Source: Berberis thunbergii (Eukaryota > Streptophyta > Magnoliopsida > Ranunculales > Berberidaceae). From it: a stretch of 64,000 bases of DNA. The stretch covers positions 1-64,000 of the forward strand of contig QNQO01000823.1 in the NCBI GenBank assembly GCA_003290165.1. Reading direction: 5' to 3'. Made by a program: the position numbers and the translations under genes. Below, in pieces: positions 23,726-34,641 of this stretch (its first letter is position 1; the number at the start of each line of letters is the position of its first letter). The notes under the pieces were generated by a model. It was not told the origin of the DNA, did no database searches, and was given only the letters and a program-made list of their open reading frames with translations.

Positions 23726-24133
23726 ATGCATCCATGGATTTGTACAAAGTTGCACACAATAGGACACTATATCAATGAAGTCGATGAATTGTGGGATTGG
23801 TTTAATTTGAAGTGGACTTTCTACCATGCATATGGCCATATCTCTACAGAAAGATTGTCAACTAAACAACATGGTTTCATTGTAAAGTCTCTCGAATTCA
23901 TTTTATGTTTGGCGAGCCATATAGGGTTCTATCTGCCTGTGTTAGATGCTTTTCTGTGAGTCAAAATAATCTACTCGGAAGCAATGCATTGCTTAAAAGA
24001 GTTTGCAAACATACGACCCCAAAACACTTGGATTTCAATCTCATCTGGGAGCTTGAAGCTAGTCCTTGAATCCTGTCTCCAAGCAAATTATGGGCTTGAA
24101 AAGGATTACGACAACTTGTGTAACAACGGCTAA
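23726..24133 (+). pseudogene. Unidentified host-gene fragment
   Basis: One frame of 136 codons has an internal TGA at about 23957. It reads protein-like throughout (HPWICTKLHTIGHY, ELWDWFNLKWTFYHAYGH, then SSGSLKLVLESCLQANYG) with ordinary amino-acid composition on both sides of the stop. I do not recognise the family. A possible splice acceptor (AAAG) precedes it. The foldback at 23556-23705 ends just upstream. Confidence 0.35.
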
Positions 24134-24543
24134 GTGGGCAAGTTTGGGTCTAATTTACCGTTCACTGAACCAATCACCTAGATTTGTAACTCTCGCTAGG
24201 TGAACCAAACCTCCAAAGAGGTTTAACTGATCCCCAAATCTAATAATCCATTTGCAGTCCGAAACACCATTCGCACCATTTATAGCAGGAAATTTTTTAT
24301 GCTCAGTTGAACTTCCCAACAACACTTGCATAAAGATCTAAATCCATTTATATTTACATTAAGTTATAACATGTTCAATTTCCAAAAAAAAAAAAGTTAT
24401 AACATGTTTCAATACAAGATCACATGTAACAAATCGATTTAGGATCAAGAACTTCCACACTATCACATACTAAATGTGCCTGCCATTCCATCATTTGAAT
24501 GTAAAGGAATATTCAATCAATAGTTGGTCTTCTGTTTATTGTT
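24134..24543. other. Spacer without recognised feature
   Basis: Nothing supportable was found. Confidence 0.4.
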
Positions 24544-24754
24544 CTTAAGCCCAGGCACGGATCTACGAGGGGGCGAGTGGGGGCAAGTGCCCCCACTGAC
24601 TTTTGAGAATTTTTTTTTTTTTTTTTTTTTATAATTTATTTGTCTCCCAATTAGTTTTTTTATGTGCCCCTCTATTCTCACTTTTCACTTTAACCAGGAC
24701 TTTGTCCTTCAAATCATGTACATATCAAATTCAAACGAGTTATTCTAGACAGCT

Positions 24755-24910
24755 CGGGTAAACAGTCTGGTTTGCTGTCTGGGGGGCTAAAATACAAATT
24801 TGCCCCCACTCCCCTCTTTAAACAACTTTTTGGAGAAGGTATTTAAAGAGGGGGGGGGCAAACTTGTATTTTGGGCCCCCCAGGCAGCCTCTCCCAGGCT
24901 GTCTAGAATT
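24755..24910. repeat. Palindromic element, copy 1
   Basis: Inverted arms GGGGGGCTAAAATACAAA... and ...TTGTATTTTGGGCCCCCC surround CTCTTTAAACA/TATTTAAAGAG. Confidence 0.7.
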
Positions 24911-24989
24911 TGGGAATTCAAATTATACTTTTAGAGTTAGAGATAGAGGTTAAATCCCTCAAATCTCTCAAAGAACAGAAATTCTAGCG

Positions 24990-25120
24990 AGTCTTCCCTG
25001 CCTGGGGGGGGGCGAAAATACATTTTTGCCCCCCTCTTTAAACACATACTCCAAAAAGATGTTTTAAAGAGGGGGCAAGGAAATCAGGCTGGTTTTCCAG
25101 ACAAGCTAGAACTGTTCCTC
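24990..25120. repeat. Palindromic element, copy 2
   Basis: Same core as copy 1 (TGCCCCCCTCTTTAAACACA ... GTTTTAAAGAGGGGGCAA), with a shortened right arm. Confidence 0.65.
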
Positions 25121-25509
25121 AAAGAAATCAAAATTCACAATTTCTTCTTCATACTCCATCGATTGGATAAGATGAGGGAAACCCCTATATTTCATCATCT
25201 TCAAAGATTTATAACTATTGAGTTATTTGAGTTCATCTTCACAAGATCCAGTAGTATCCAAACCACCTTATTCTTCTTCTTCTAGGTACCAGGTGCCTTC
25301 ATTAATCATTGTGTTGGTCATCTCCACAAAAAAAAATCGTAAGCAACTCAATCTCTTCCTCATTTTCTTCATGTAGTAGTAATCAATGATTCAAACCCTT
25401 CTTTTCTGTTGTGTTTCTATAAGTAGTAATCATCTTCAATGACTGTCTTTGTTGTACTCCCCTTTTTGCTATAGTAGTAATCAATGAATATAGTAGTAAT
25501 TCTACAGGG

Positions 25510-25670
25510 TCTGGGTCCCCCTGCTTGGTTTGCTGCCTGGGGGGCAAAAATACACTTTTGCCCCCCTCTTTAAACACATTTTCCAAAAAGGTTGTTAAAT
25601 AGGGGGCAAAAGTGTATTTTTGCCTCCCCAGACAAAAACCTCGCTGGTTTTTCTAGGCCAGGAAGAATTT
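25510..25670. repeat. Palindromic element, copy 3
   Basis: The best preserved copy: GGGGGGCAAAAATACACTTT inverted as AAAGTGTATTTTTGCCTCCC, with the same CCAAAAAGG centre. Confidence 0.75.
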
Positions 25671-25784
25671 CGGATTTAAAAAAAATTCATGTTAAAATAA
25701 CTAATTTTATATTATATTTAATTAATTATAACATCACTCCACCCCCCCCTCGATAAAAATCCTGGCTCCGTCACTGCTTAAGCC

Positions 25785-26711
25785 CGCCTCTATGACCTTT
25801 GATATTATAACGAAGATAAAGGTGAATGTAAATGTTGAAAATTCTGTAATTCCTCTCTGAAACAAAATCACTAAGCTCTGATCTTTCTAGGACTAACAGT
25901 GATTGCCCTTGGAAGACCGGAGTTAACAAGTTGGTCTTCTTATAACCTTGGGTGAAAGTTTGCAACAAATGGATAACAAACTTTTTTTCTCATGATAAGC
26001 ACTAAATTCGATCTATTCATACCTGACTCCATGCTTAATTTATATGCGACTCTCGAAGAGTAACATTGAATGAAAGATTGAAGTGAAGTTTGTTGTACGT
26101 CTGCAAGGTTGAATTCGAAAAGAGAAGCTCTGACTACATCAACCTTAATGCCTTTCAAAAAACAAAAACCTTAATGCTTTTCGGACCAAGGGCTCCAAAC
26201 TTGGATAAGACGATTAAGCCAACCAAGCCGCCTATGAAGTTTATACCTGTTCCTGCTAATCTAATGTTCCCAAGTTGCATACTAATAAAATGTATATTTA
26301 AGTCAATTAAGTGTGGAATCAGCTAAGCAGTGGACTTTTACTGGTGACTTTACCTCTGCTAGTTTTGAATTAAGACTGATTCCATCTGAGGTTGTGCTCA
26401 CCATACGATCTTGGTGGTTCAGGGTCCTACTAGTGCAGGTATTGCTGGCATTTTCAGAGTATATAGGCAGTTGCCTGGGAGTATTTAGTATGCATATTGG
26501 CAATACAAATGGTAATATAGTAAAGACATGGGTGATAACACAAGGTTATATATTATTCCATTATGATTTCTCATCTGCAAATAGATATGGTGTCAGTGAT
26601 TCCAATATGTAAGATAATCTTTATGATTCTTATGACTCGATCATCCAGTCAGAACTATTTGATCAAACTTGCCCAATATGGGCAGCTCACCACAAAATAA
26701 TCCAGAAAAAC
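25785..26711. other. Spacer without recognised gene
   Basis: Two open frames on each strand look like chance. No family is recognised. Confidence 0.35.
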
Positions 26712-26739
26712 TAAGGGTGTGTTTGGTTGCATGGAATCC

Positions 26740-27400
26740 CAGTGTTCTAAAAATCAGCCTAGCGCTAGAAGGTGGAAAACCGCCCAAATTAATGGCTGAG
26801 CGGGCAGTCTGAGCGGTTTTGGGCAGGTCTAGACGAGTTTGGGCAGGATCTACGCGGCCTAGGCGGGATCTAGGAGGCCTAGGCGGACTCTAGGTGGGGT
26901 CTAGGCAGTCTGAGCGATTTTTATTTTTTTAATTTTTTAATTTTTTTAATTTTTTATGTTTTAATAAAGCTAATTGTGTTTTTATTTTATTTTTCTTTCC
27001 TATTTTTTAGAAATAAACTATTTAATTGTTTTTTATTCAGTATATGTCTAAATGTAGCAAATGATGATTACTTAATGAAATTCTCAAATGATCCGCCGGT
27101 ACCAATTTTACTAATATAGATTTTATCAAACATAACTGAGGTTATTGATGCAATTTGAAGAAAAATAAAAGAGTACACAAATTCAAATTTATATAAAATA
27201 CCCATCATGACCAACTTCAATCATTTGAGTTTTAATAAATTTTGTTCACGATTGTTAATTTTTCATGTTTTTAAATTTTGCATATGTATATTGGCATTAT
27301 TTTGGATGTAATTGATAAGTTATTATGCTGAACTTTTGTAAATTATTAAAGTTATAATACAAAACCTAAGACCGCCTAGGCCCCATCCCACGCCATGGAC
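26740..27400. repeat. CTAGGCGG-rich repeat near the left PIF end
   Basis: GGCCTAGGCGG-like words repeat at 26760-26920, and an inverted GACCGCCTAGGCC lies at about 27370. This resembles a nested non-autonomous DNA transposon splitting the PIF subterminal region, but no clean target duplication was found. Confidence 0.4.
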
Positions 27401-27865
27401 TTGACCAACTTTGATGTTTGGTTGTTCATGGTAATTAGATTCCAATTCCTATTGTGAGTGTTTGGTTGCCCAAAACTAATCATGGGAATTTTTAAATTTT
27501 TTTTTTTTTTCATTTTGAAGATCCCACAATTCTACTTTTATATATAAACTAGAATATGGTTTTGATTTTGCTTCCTGTAAAACATCCTTACAACATAATT
27601 TTAAACTCGATGTCTGCTTAAATCTTTCAATGAGAAATCAACGATCAATACTGGTATTCAGAATTCTAATAAAAAAAATTTAGCAATATATATTTTGACT
27701 AAAATTTTCAAAATGAAATCATGTTTACTACATAAACATAACAAGTCCTAAACCACATACTCCCAAACACCAATTAAACAAAATCCAAATTTTCTAACTC
27801 CTTGATTACTACTCAAATCACATAAAAAAGATTAAAGACAATAAGCCAATTACTTTTACTCCAAA

Positions 27866-28880
27866 CTAATTATCCTCCAACTCTGCAAGAACCCAACCCT
27901 CCCTTGTTTTTTCGGTCAATCCTAAAAAGAAAGTACCAAGTTCTATGTTCCCAATGAACTTTTTCATGATTTTTAAAATTTGACATTCAGTAAGTCCAAG
28001 AACCGCCCTTACAACCTTCTCAACTTCTTGCCAAGGGAAGGTTTCCAATCGTATAGGCATAGCACTCGCTTGCTCAAATGCCTTGCATATACTCGATATG
28101 GCCTTAGCAAACTCAAGATCATCGTTGTCACACGTTCGCTTGCGTTTGCGAGACGATGTAGTAGAACCCGAGGCAACATCTTCCCTGTCTCCAGTGTCTG
28201 TATGGACACTTTCACTTGCTTCAACCATGGGTACATTGTCATCATCACGACTTGCTATACAGCGATCGCCAGTTGCTTGATCATTTCCTATGATGATTGC
28301 AAGGTCGCCGTAGAATGGAAAGATTTTGCCACAAACTTTTTTTGCTTCCTTGTGTGCCTAAACAATGTTAAGAAATATAATTGAGAAAACAATCTAATTT
28401 AACAAAAAGATTAGAACAATCAACATAATAAAAATAGTTGGAGAAAAGTTTTCAATAAATATTAGAAAACCAACATTCTCAATCAATTTTATCTAGCATT
28501 CTCAATGACATTGAAAAATAACACGCATGAGGTCCTACCGAACCATATTGAACCATGATTAAGAAAGCTTACCGCAACATAGTCTTCCCACACTTTGTTG
28601 TCTGCAGTGATGAGTCCGCTACTATAGTCGAATCCAAACCCACTTTGCTTGTGAACTTCTCGGACTACCAAATATTGCTTCTTGAAGGTCTTCGACCTCG
28701 ACCGGACATGATCGTGGGTAATTACTATATTGTGAGATTTCTTAATTTCTTCCACCACGCGCTCTAGTGAGCTTGACTTCCACCCATTATCTATTTTTTT
28801 TCTCCGGTATTACTCTCATCCACCAATGTTCTAATCAAAACCAAATCCATCGAATCACTCCATTGTAATGTGGATGCCAT
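27866..28880 (-). pseudogene. Myb/SANT-like protein of the PIF element
   Basis: Second protein of PIF/Harbinger elements, which binds the transposase and element ends. Exon 1 is 28880-28573 and exon 2 is 28357-27866, with good GT/AG borders (VWEDYVA | AHKEAKK). The DNA-binding part has RSRSKTFKKQYLVVREV and SGFGFDYSSGLITADNKVW, followed by GKIFPFYGDLAIIIGNDQAT. A basic KRKR segment and a C-terminal helical region close the protein. The frame is lost at an A8 run near 28799, one base short of continuous, just after the N-terminal DSMDLVLIRTLVDES. It is otherwise intact. Confidence 0.8.
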
Positions 28881-29619
28881 ACCTACAAAGATAACCTATC
28901 AATTATCAAAAGCAAGAGAAACATATACTAATAGATATCAATTACCAAATGAACATTAGTCACAAAACTAAGAAAGGTAAACAGGTTCAACCCGTACACA
29001 GACTTTATAAACAAGTTTTTGATACTAATACTAATGCTATATTTAATAAGTTTTTTTTTTTTGTCACATGAGAGATATTAACTATTATTTCTGCTGCAGC
29101 TTGGGAGATGAATCCAATGTCAAAAGGTTGCCTTTGATTTTGTGTTCTCTTAACTAAGGCAAAGATTTGGTGCTAAGTTAGAAATAGAATCCAATGTCAG
29201 AATTCTACAAGAACATAGAACTAATGTCAGAATTCTACAAAAATATAGAACTGGAAGATGATAGCAGCATTCAAAAAGCAAAAAACAGCATACCACTGAA
29301 GGCATAAAGTTTAAATCAAACTCTATATCAAATCTGTGAATTTCTTTCAGAAACATACACATACTTTGACCAATGCACAGGCAATATGACATTACTGACA
29401 AGATAGAACTTTGTACCCTGCAAATACATCTTCATCTGAAACTAAAATCCAAGCCCATAACTGGGAAAACATGGAAACTTGATAGTAGAAATATTATTAG
29501 GAGACAATTCTCAAGAACTGGGTAAATACTCATTAATCAAGCCATACATGTATGACCACAGTCACAGAGAGAAAGCAACATTTGATATCTTCTAATCAAG
29601 AACAAATACAAATATAATC

Positions 29620-30839
29620 TTAAGGTTCGTCTTTTCTAACATCCCACATCCTCATAGCCATTTGATTTCTATTGTTTGTCCACTCAGGTGTCTTAGCAAT
29701 AACAATATATTCTTCTTCTTCTTCTTCTTCTTCATCTTCATCTTCTTCCTCTTCTTCACTCTCTTCAGATTCGTCATCGCTACAATGGTCATCAGGATCT
29801 CCTTCACGAAGGAAGTTATGAATCGCAGAACATGCTAGTACCACTTTGGCCTGGGTATCAATATCATGATATGGATGGTGCCTAAGATATGCAAACCTCT
29901 TCTTCAACAAACCAATAGTTCGTTCGACAACCGTTCGAAGTGATGAGTGGCGAAAATTGAATAATTCATTTTCATTTGTTGGGCGTTGACCAGCAACATC
30001 GCGAAGGTGATATCGTGTACCGCGATACGGTGTCAACAATTTTGGTACTAGTGGGAATCCAACATCAGTTAGATAATATTTACCTATACATTTAAAAATG
30101 ATACAATATTAGTATTAAGTTACTATATTATTATAAACTTAGATAAAATTTATTATATTAACATACCATTAGGCACAGTTAAACGACTCCCGTTGCGACT
30201 CACGGCACTTCGAAGGAGTCGACCATCATCAGCCAACCCTTCCCACCCAGCAAGCACGTAAGTGAACTTCATATCAAATGTGCAAGCAACAAGCACATTT
30301 TGGGAAATGAAATTAAGTATGTTACGATATCTAGCTTGATCTGCTTCGGCGACAGTGGCTTTGACATGAGTGCCATCTATTGCACCTACAACATCCTATA
30401 CGAAATGTAACTAGTTAAATATTACTAGTACTATAATATAATTGGCTATATCTAAATATGTTAAGTTTAATTTCTAAAGTAATTTCAATCTAACCTGAAA
30501 ATGATGATGCCAACTACGGTGACTCCCACCATCAACTGGGGAGTTTGCTTTTGTAGCAGGATTGACAACATCTTTGTGTAATTGTAGTATCGAAGATAAC
30601 ACACGATGAAAGTAAATACTAATAGTGTGGCCAGAGCGAAGGAACCTGAAACACGAGATTCGATTATGCTTATCATGTCCAACAGTGTTGAGAAACAAAG
30701 CTACTTGCTCTTCAACATCCAAATGACGACTATTTCTTTTCAACATAGAACGTCTTTCTTCGTCTCGGTTGACAATTAACATTCTAGGAATGTGTCTCCT
30801 CGTATACATGATCATTGTCATTATGGAGAGCATAAACAT
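29620..30839 (-). CDS. PIF/Harbinger DDE transposase (HARBI1-like)
   Basis: Exons 30839-30495, 30395-30167 and 30083-29620 join in phase to about 345 codons with no stop. N-terminal part: HLDVEEQVALFLNTVGHDKH and FRFLRSGHTISIYFHRVL, the usual helix region. Catalytic residues: Asp in GAIDGTHV, Asp in GLADDGRLL, Glu in RTVVERTIGLLKKRF. The C-terminus is an acidic Asp/Glu run encoded by a (TTC)n tract on the plus strand, then KTPEWTNNRNQMAMRMWD. An upstream exon may be missing from this model because the extreme N-terminus looks short. Confidence 0.85.
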
Positions 30840-30930
30840 CTGAACCAGCCTTCATCGTCACTCGATTAAAATTCGCATGGTAGAGGAATGGAAGTCTCTT
30901 GAGGCTGTCTTATGAGGAATACTTTTGCAG

Positions 30931-31080
30931 TTGTTCTTTGGACCTATTGGGTGGCTGATGATTTCAAAGGTTTTCCCTTTACACCTAAGAGGACGTGAAG
31001 TAAGCACAGCCAGCCTGTCAATTTTGCCTTGAATGCTGGTGTAACATTTGCTCTCTCCTATACAGGTACCTTGCAGCTTG
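30931..31080 (+). pseudogene. Sugar-transporter (MFS) exon fragment
   Basis: After a TTTTGCAG splice acceptor the frame reads FFGPIGWLMISKVFPLHLRG, a signature of plant MFS sugar transporters (xylose/plastidic type). Continuing similarity (NFALNAGVTFALSYTG) is in another frame after about 31018, so the piece is frameshifted. The rest of the transporter is absent nearby. Confidence 0.65.
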
Positions 31081-32150
31081 GATATTCCCCTATATCATTA
31101 ATTAGTTTCATGGATGTTGGATGTACTACTGTCAATTATTTTCATGATAGAAGATATAATCTGCAAAGGGAGAGAGAACATAATATACATCTCAGTAATT
31201 CAAAGAGTTGAACTAATTGACCATCCAACAATGATTTTATAATTTTTTGATAGCTGTCCCATCTCAAACAAGAGGTTGCTCTTGGGTTTAATAGCAAATC
31301 ATAGATAGCAGCTTGAAAAAAATAACTTGTAAACCTCATGGGAAACTAACTGAGAATAGAACAATGTGATAAAAGGTTGTAGAAAACTGTGAAGTTAAAC
31401 CTATCTGTAAATGTAAATCTTAAACCTTAAACCTAGTGAGACTTATTTACAAAGTTGTAGTGAAACTGAAGACAGAACTTTGTCTCATTGTGCTGATCAG
31501 GGGCAGTCCAAAGTTTGCACAGTTTGTTCTTAAATGTGTTGTGGGATCTCTGTGTTGTAAGTTACTTTCTAAGTTTTAAACAAACTGCAATTAGGATATT
31601 TGATCACCAAAGCTTGAACCATTTAAAACTTATTCTATGTGCATAAATTCAATACTACTGTGAATGCAAAATAGGTCTCCCTGTCCGCTTTTTGAGAAAT
31701 CAATTATTCCCAAGTCTTTTCCCATTGGGACAAGTTGTAACATGTTTATGACGCAGATATTAGATTATCTGTGTTGAATTCCATATCATCCATGTGTCAA
31801 AGCTTCATCAGTGAACCCCTGTCCTTCACTGCATTTTGCTTCTATAACGTATACAATATTTACTTGGCTTATAATCTAGAGACTCTTAAACAATCATGAC
31901 AAGGACAGCAATTCCTACAATTATGGTAGGATCTTCAACGTAAGAGGCACTTTTATAATAATGAGATATTATGTTACTTTACTGATTTTAGGAATGTTGG
32001 GTGTGCAACTAGATGATCATCAAGTTGAAATACAGTAATTAATATAATTACACAATGGAAATCATTTCTGAACAAATGTTGTACATCCAAATGGTTTATA
32101 ATTTTCAAGGTATCCTAATTATATATAAAATAGCAGAGCTATATCAAAAA
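31081..32150. other. Region without recognised gene inside the PIF span
   Basis: No further exons are recognised. Confidence 0.35.
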
Positions 32151-32212
32151 TCAAATTGCAAAGAATAAAAATTAAAGACAGAATGCACTGGATATCAAAA
32201 AACATGCCATAC

Positions 32213-32344
32213 CTTGAAATATCGAAAGAACGGAGTTCTAACAAGCTCTTGGAACAACGGGTTCAAAACTTCTTTATTAAGACTGTCTACAGTCTCATAA
32301 TCACAACAGCAGTCCTCCACAGTGCCAGTATATTTACGAGAATC
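32213..32344 (-). pseudogene. ERO1 (ER oxidoreductin) single exon
   Basis: A 132-bp exon with acceptor TGTAG and donor GTATGG on the minus strand encodes DSRKYTGTVEDCCCDYETVD and then LNKEVLNPLFQELVRTPFFRYFK. VEDCCCDYETVD is diagnostic of plant ERO1 thiol oxidases. The next expected exon (the CDCPFW region) and earlier exons are not found around it. It is therefore a lone exon, probably captured, whose own frame and splice sites are intact. Confidence 0.8.
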
Positions 32345-32995
32345 CTACATGGTACAAATCAAGAAAATAATAATTTTCTCATTCAATTTACAAAAGCTTG
32401 GCTAGAAACTTATGCGATAGCTCATAAATTTTTCACTCAACAAAAGAAATGATGCATCATCTATATGACTATATGTATATCTAATGACAAGCATAAACAT
32501 ACTAACTGTATAAGACACAAAATTGTGTGCTAGTTAATTGTATCACAAGTTAAATGATTCAAGCTTCCTGTTATTTTGTATGGTCCAGCCTTTCGCAGAA
32601 TTGCAATCTATAGTCTTCCTTTCACAACACAAATCAATTCAAAGGTGGTGAAAGAAACACAGTTAGAATATCTTTCACAAATTAAATCACAATCAATCGC
32701 AGCTAGCTAGTTCATGATATAGAAAATCAATGGACTAGTATCATAAAACCTCTCCTTTAACACTACCAGTTTTGGAGATGCATAATCTAATAAACACTGC
32801 TAAATCAAGAAACCCAGTACAGGTCTTCAGCCATAACCTAGCCTTCTTTCAATTCTTGCAGATCATCTCGGTAGTTGGCTTGATAAACTTGAACATTCCT
32901 AGTAAAGCTAGATAATTAGTACAGCGCCATCAGACTCCAACGAAGTGTTCCCTTTGCAAATCATCATCTAGTATTGCCGTACTTCAACAAACACT

Positions 32996-33463
32996 TTACC
33001 TACGAGACGAAAGATGAAAAGGGTACTGATCATTAATCGAACTATATGACCAACCTCCAACATTTCCCACCATCCCACACTTAGAACACTCTGTTGATAA
33101 TCTTTGTTTAAGGTGTAATTTCACCCCATTGACTTCTAAATTAAGTGGTAGTTTAGCACAACCAGGCTGCAAGTCAATATCAGTTTTGCTGCAGTGATAC
33201 ATAAAACCTTCCATAAGGCTCCAACATGCGTTACAACGTCTATTGATTTTTGCTGCTGTAAGGAAAACCAAGACAGAGTCTTCATAGAAAGGGTGGGTTA
33301 TTGTAGGAGTGGCCAGGGCACACTCCTTGTGGAGATCAAAATCACAATCCTTGCATCTGTATCTAGGTCCATACCCCATTTCCTTGCATCCATCACACAG
33401 GTAAGGTTCCCCGATATCCAGTTTAAGCTTGTGGGGATGAGTTAGAGTGATAAATTTCTTCAT
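32996..33463 (-). CDS. DC1 (Cys/His-rich C1-like) domain protein
   Basis: An intact 155-codon frame. Two C1-like zinc modules are visible: HPHKLKL...LCDGCKEMGYGPRYRCKDC with FDLHKECA, and CNACWSLMEGFMYHC with DLQPGCA. A further CSKC follows near residue 130. Such proteins are a large plant family of poorly known function, some linked to defence signalling. Family members usually continue with another HxxC, so this copy may be truncated at SSRR, where a donor-like TAGGTAAAG occurs. It lies between PIF termini, downstream of the gypsy 5' LTR and in the same orientation as the transposase. Confidence 0.75.
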   Translation of the reverse strand: MKKFITLTHPHKLKLDIGEPYLCDGCKEMGYGPRYRCKDCDFDLHKECALATPTITHPFYEDSVLVFLTAAKINRRCNACWSLMEGFMYHCSKTDIDLQPGCAKLPLNLEVNGVKLHLKQRLSTECSKCGMVGNVGGWSYSSINDQYPFHLSSRR

Positions 33464-33909
33464 CAGTACTACTCATGTTTACCAAGATCCACAATCTTCC
33501 TGTACACTAATAACCAAAATAAGTAGAATGTTTGGTGTGATCATGGAACAAAACTAGTAAAATTAAATGAGAAACACAGAGAGTCAAATATTTGAAGTAG
33601 CCAGGGGATCGATGTCAATGGATTCTAGTTTAGCACAATTGAATTGAAACCATACAAGAATCAGGGATTTTCGAACCCGATGCATACAGTAGCAGAATAG
33701 AATAACCCCCACAGTTGTAATCAATTATAATAACAAGGGAACCAGGAATCACAACTTTTTCTTTCAGGACCCAAAAATAAAAACATGAGCCATTGAATAT
33801 AAATCACAGGAGATGCAAAAACAATAATAACTGATTACCAAAATCAGGATCGAACAATCCTCGTCGTCTCCTCCTTAAGGGTCCTCCTGCGATCAATGAA
33901 CAGAAAATT

Positions 33910-34608
33910 TGATAGGCCCCCTATTCGATTTACTTATACTAGGAGGAAACATGCCAATGGGAAACAGCACGGGGACTAACTGCCAGAAATGCAAGCATTA
34001 TCACACGAATAATAGTAGTGCAAGTTATTGCTGTTATTACTGATGAATGCAAGTGAATGCTGTTATTACTGATGAATGCAAGTGAATGCTGCTATTACTG
34101 AAGTAATGCTATTACTGAGATATGCAAGTGGATGCTGCTACTGAGAAATGCTGATGGGACCAAGTGCTATGACTGAATACAATAAAATGTTGTAACAGAA
34201 TAATATGGGAAGTAGGGACTATAAATAGAAATAGAATAGAAGAGAGAAAGGTGATTTTCATTGATTTGTAATCTCATTGTACAGATAGCATTAGTTGTCT
34301 AGGAGTTCTGGAGCTTCTCGAATAGCTCTACAAGGAGATTGGCACTCTCTAAGCTGCTATGTACATTGTTTGATATCCTACTTCTATCTTTCTAATACAA
34401 TATCCTCTTTTCATTGGCTTCACTCCTCTGTCTTCCATATCTGCTACTTCTAATTTGTCTGTTCCAATATCATTTCATTGTCTACCATTGTAAATAACCA
34501 ACTGACAGTATATGATATCTGAAGCCTAGTGCTGATTTTGATCAGTTGAAATTGCATCCAAGCTCTGAATCTGCAAACAAGAATCAAGATAAAGGTCAGT
34601 TCTTATAA
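33910..34608 (+). repeat. 5' LTR of gypsy element 2
   Basis: Starts TGATAGGCCCCCTATTCG and ends TTCTTATAA, where the 3' copy ends TTCTTATCA. It contains a short array of GATGAATGCAAGTGAATGCTG units that differs in copy number from the 3' LTR. Confidence 0.9.
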
Positions 34609-34610
34609 TT

Positions 34611-34623
34611 TGGTATCAGAGCC
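34611..34623 (+). other. Primer binding site, tRNA-iMet
   Basis: TGGTATCAGAGCC two bases after the 5' LTR. Confidence 0.9.
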
Positions 34624-34641
34624 ACTCGATCTTGAGTGAAT

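Larger units (their letters stand above)
24552..25776. mobile_element. Non-autonomous hAT-type element
   Basis: Flanked by the 8-bp duplication CTTAAGCC at 24544-24551 and 25777-25784. Ends are CAGGCACGGATC and, reverse-complemented, CAGTGACGGAGCC, like hAT termini (CAGTGGCGGA...). There is no transposase. It contains three palindromic inserts, listed next. Confidence 0.8.

Noticed and set aside
26313..26612. 99-codon plus-strand frame
   Set aside because: No recognised family, and a competing frame is open on the minus strand; treated as chance.
29700..29760. TTC/CTT microsatellite as an independent repeat
   Set aside because: It encodes the acidic tail of the PIF transposase in frame.
32156..32452. 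98-codon plus-strand frame
   Set aside because: Antisense to the ERO1 exon, which explains its openness.
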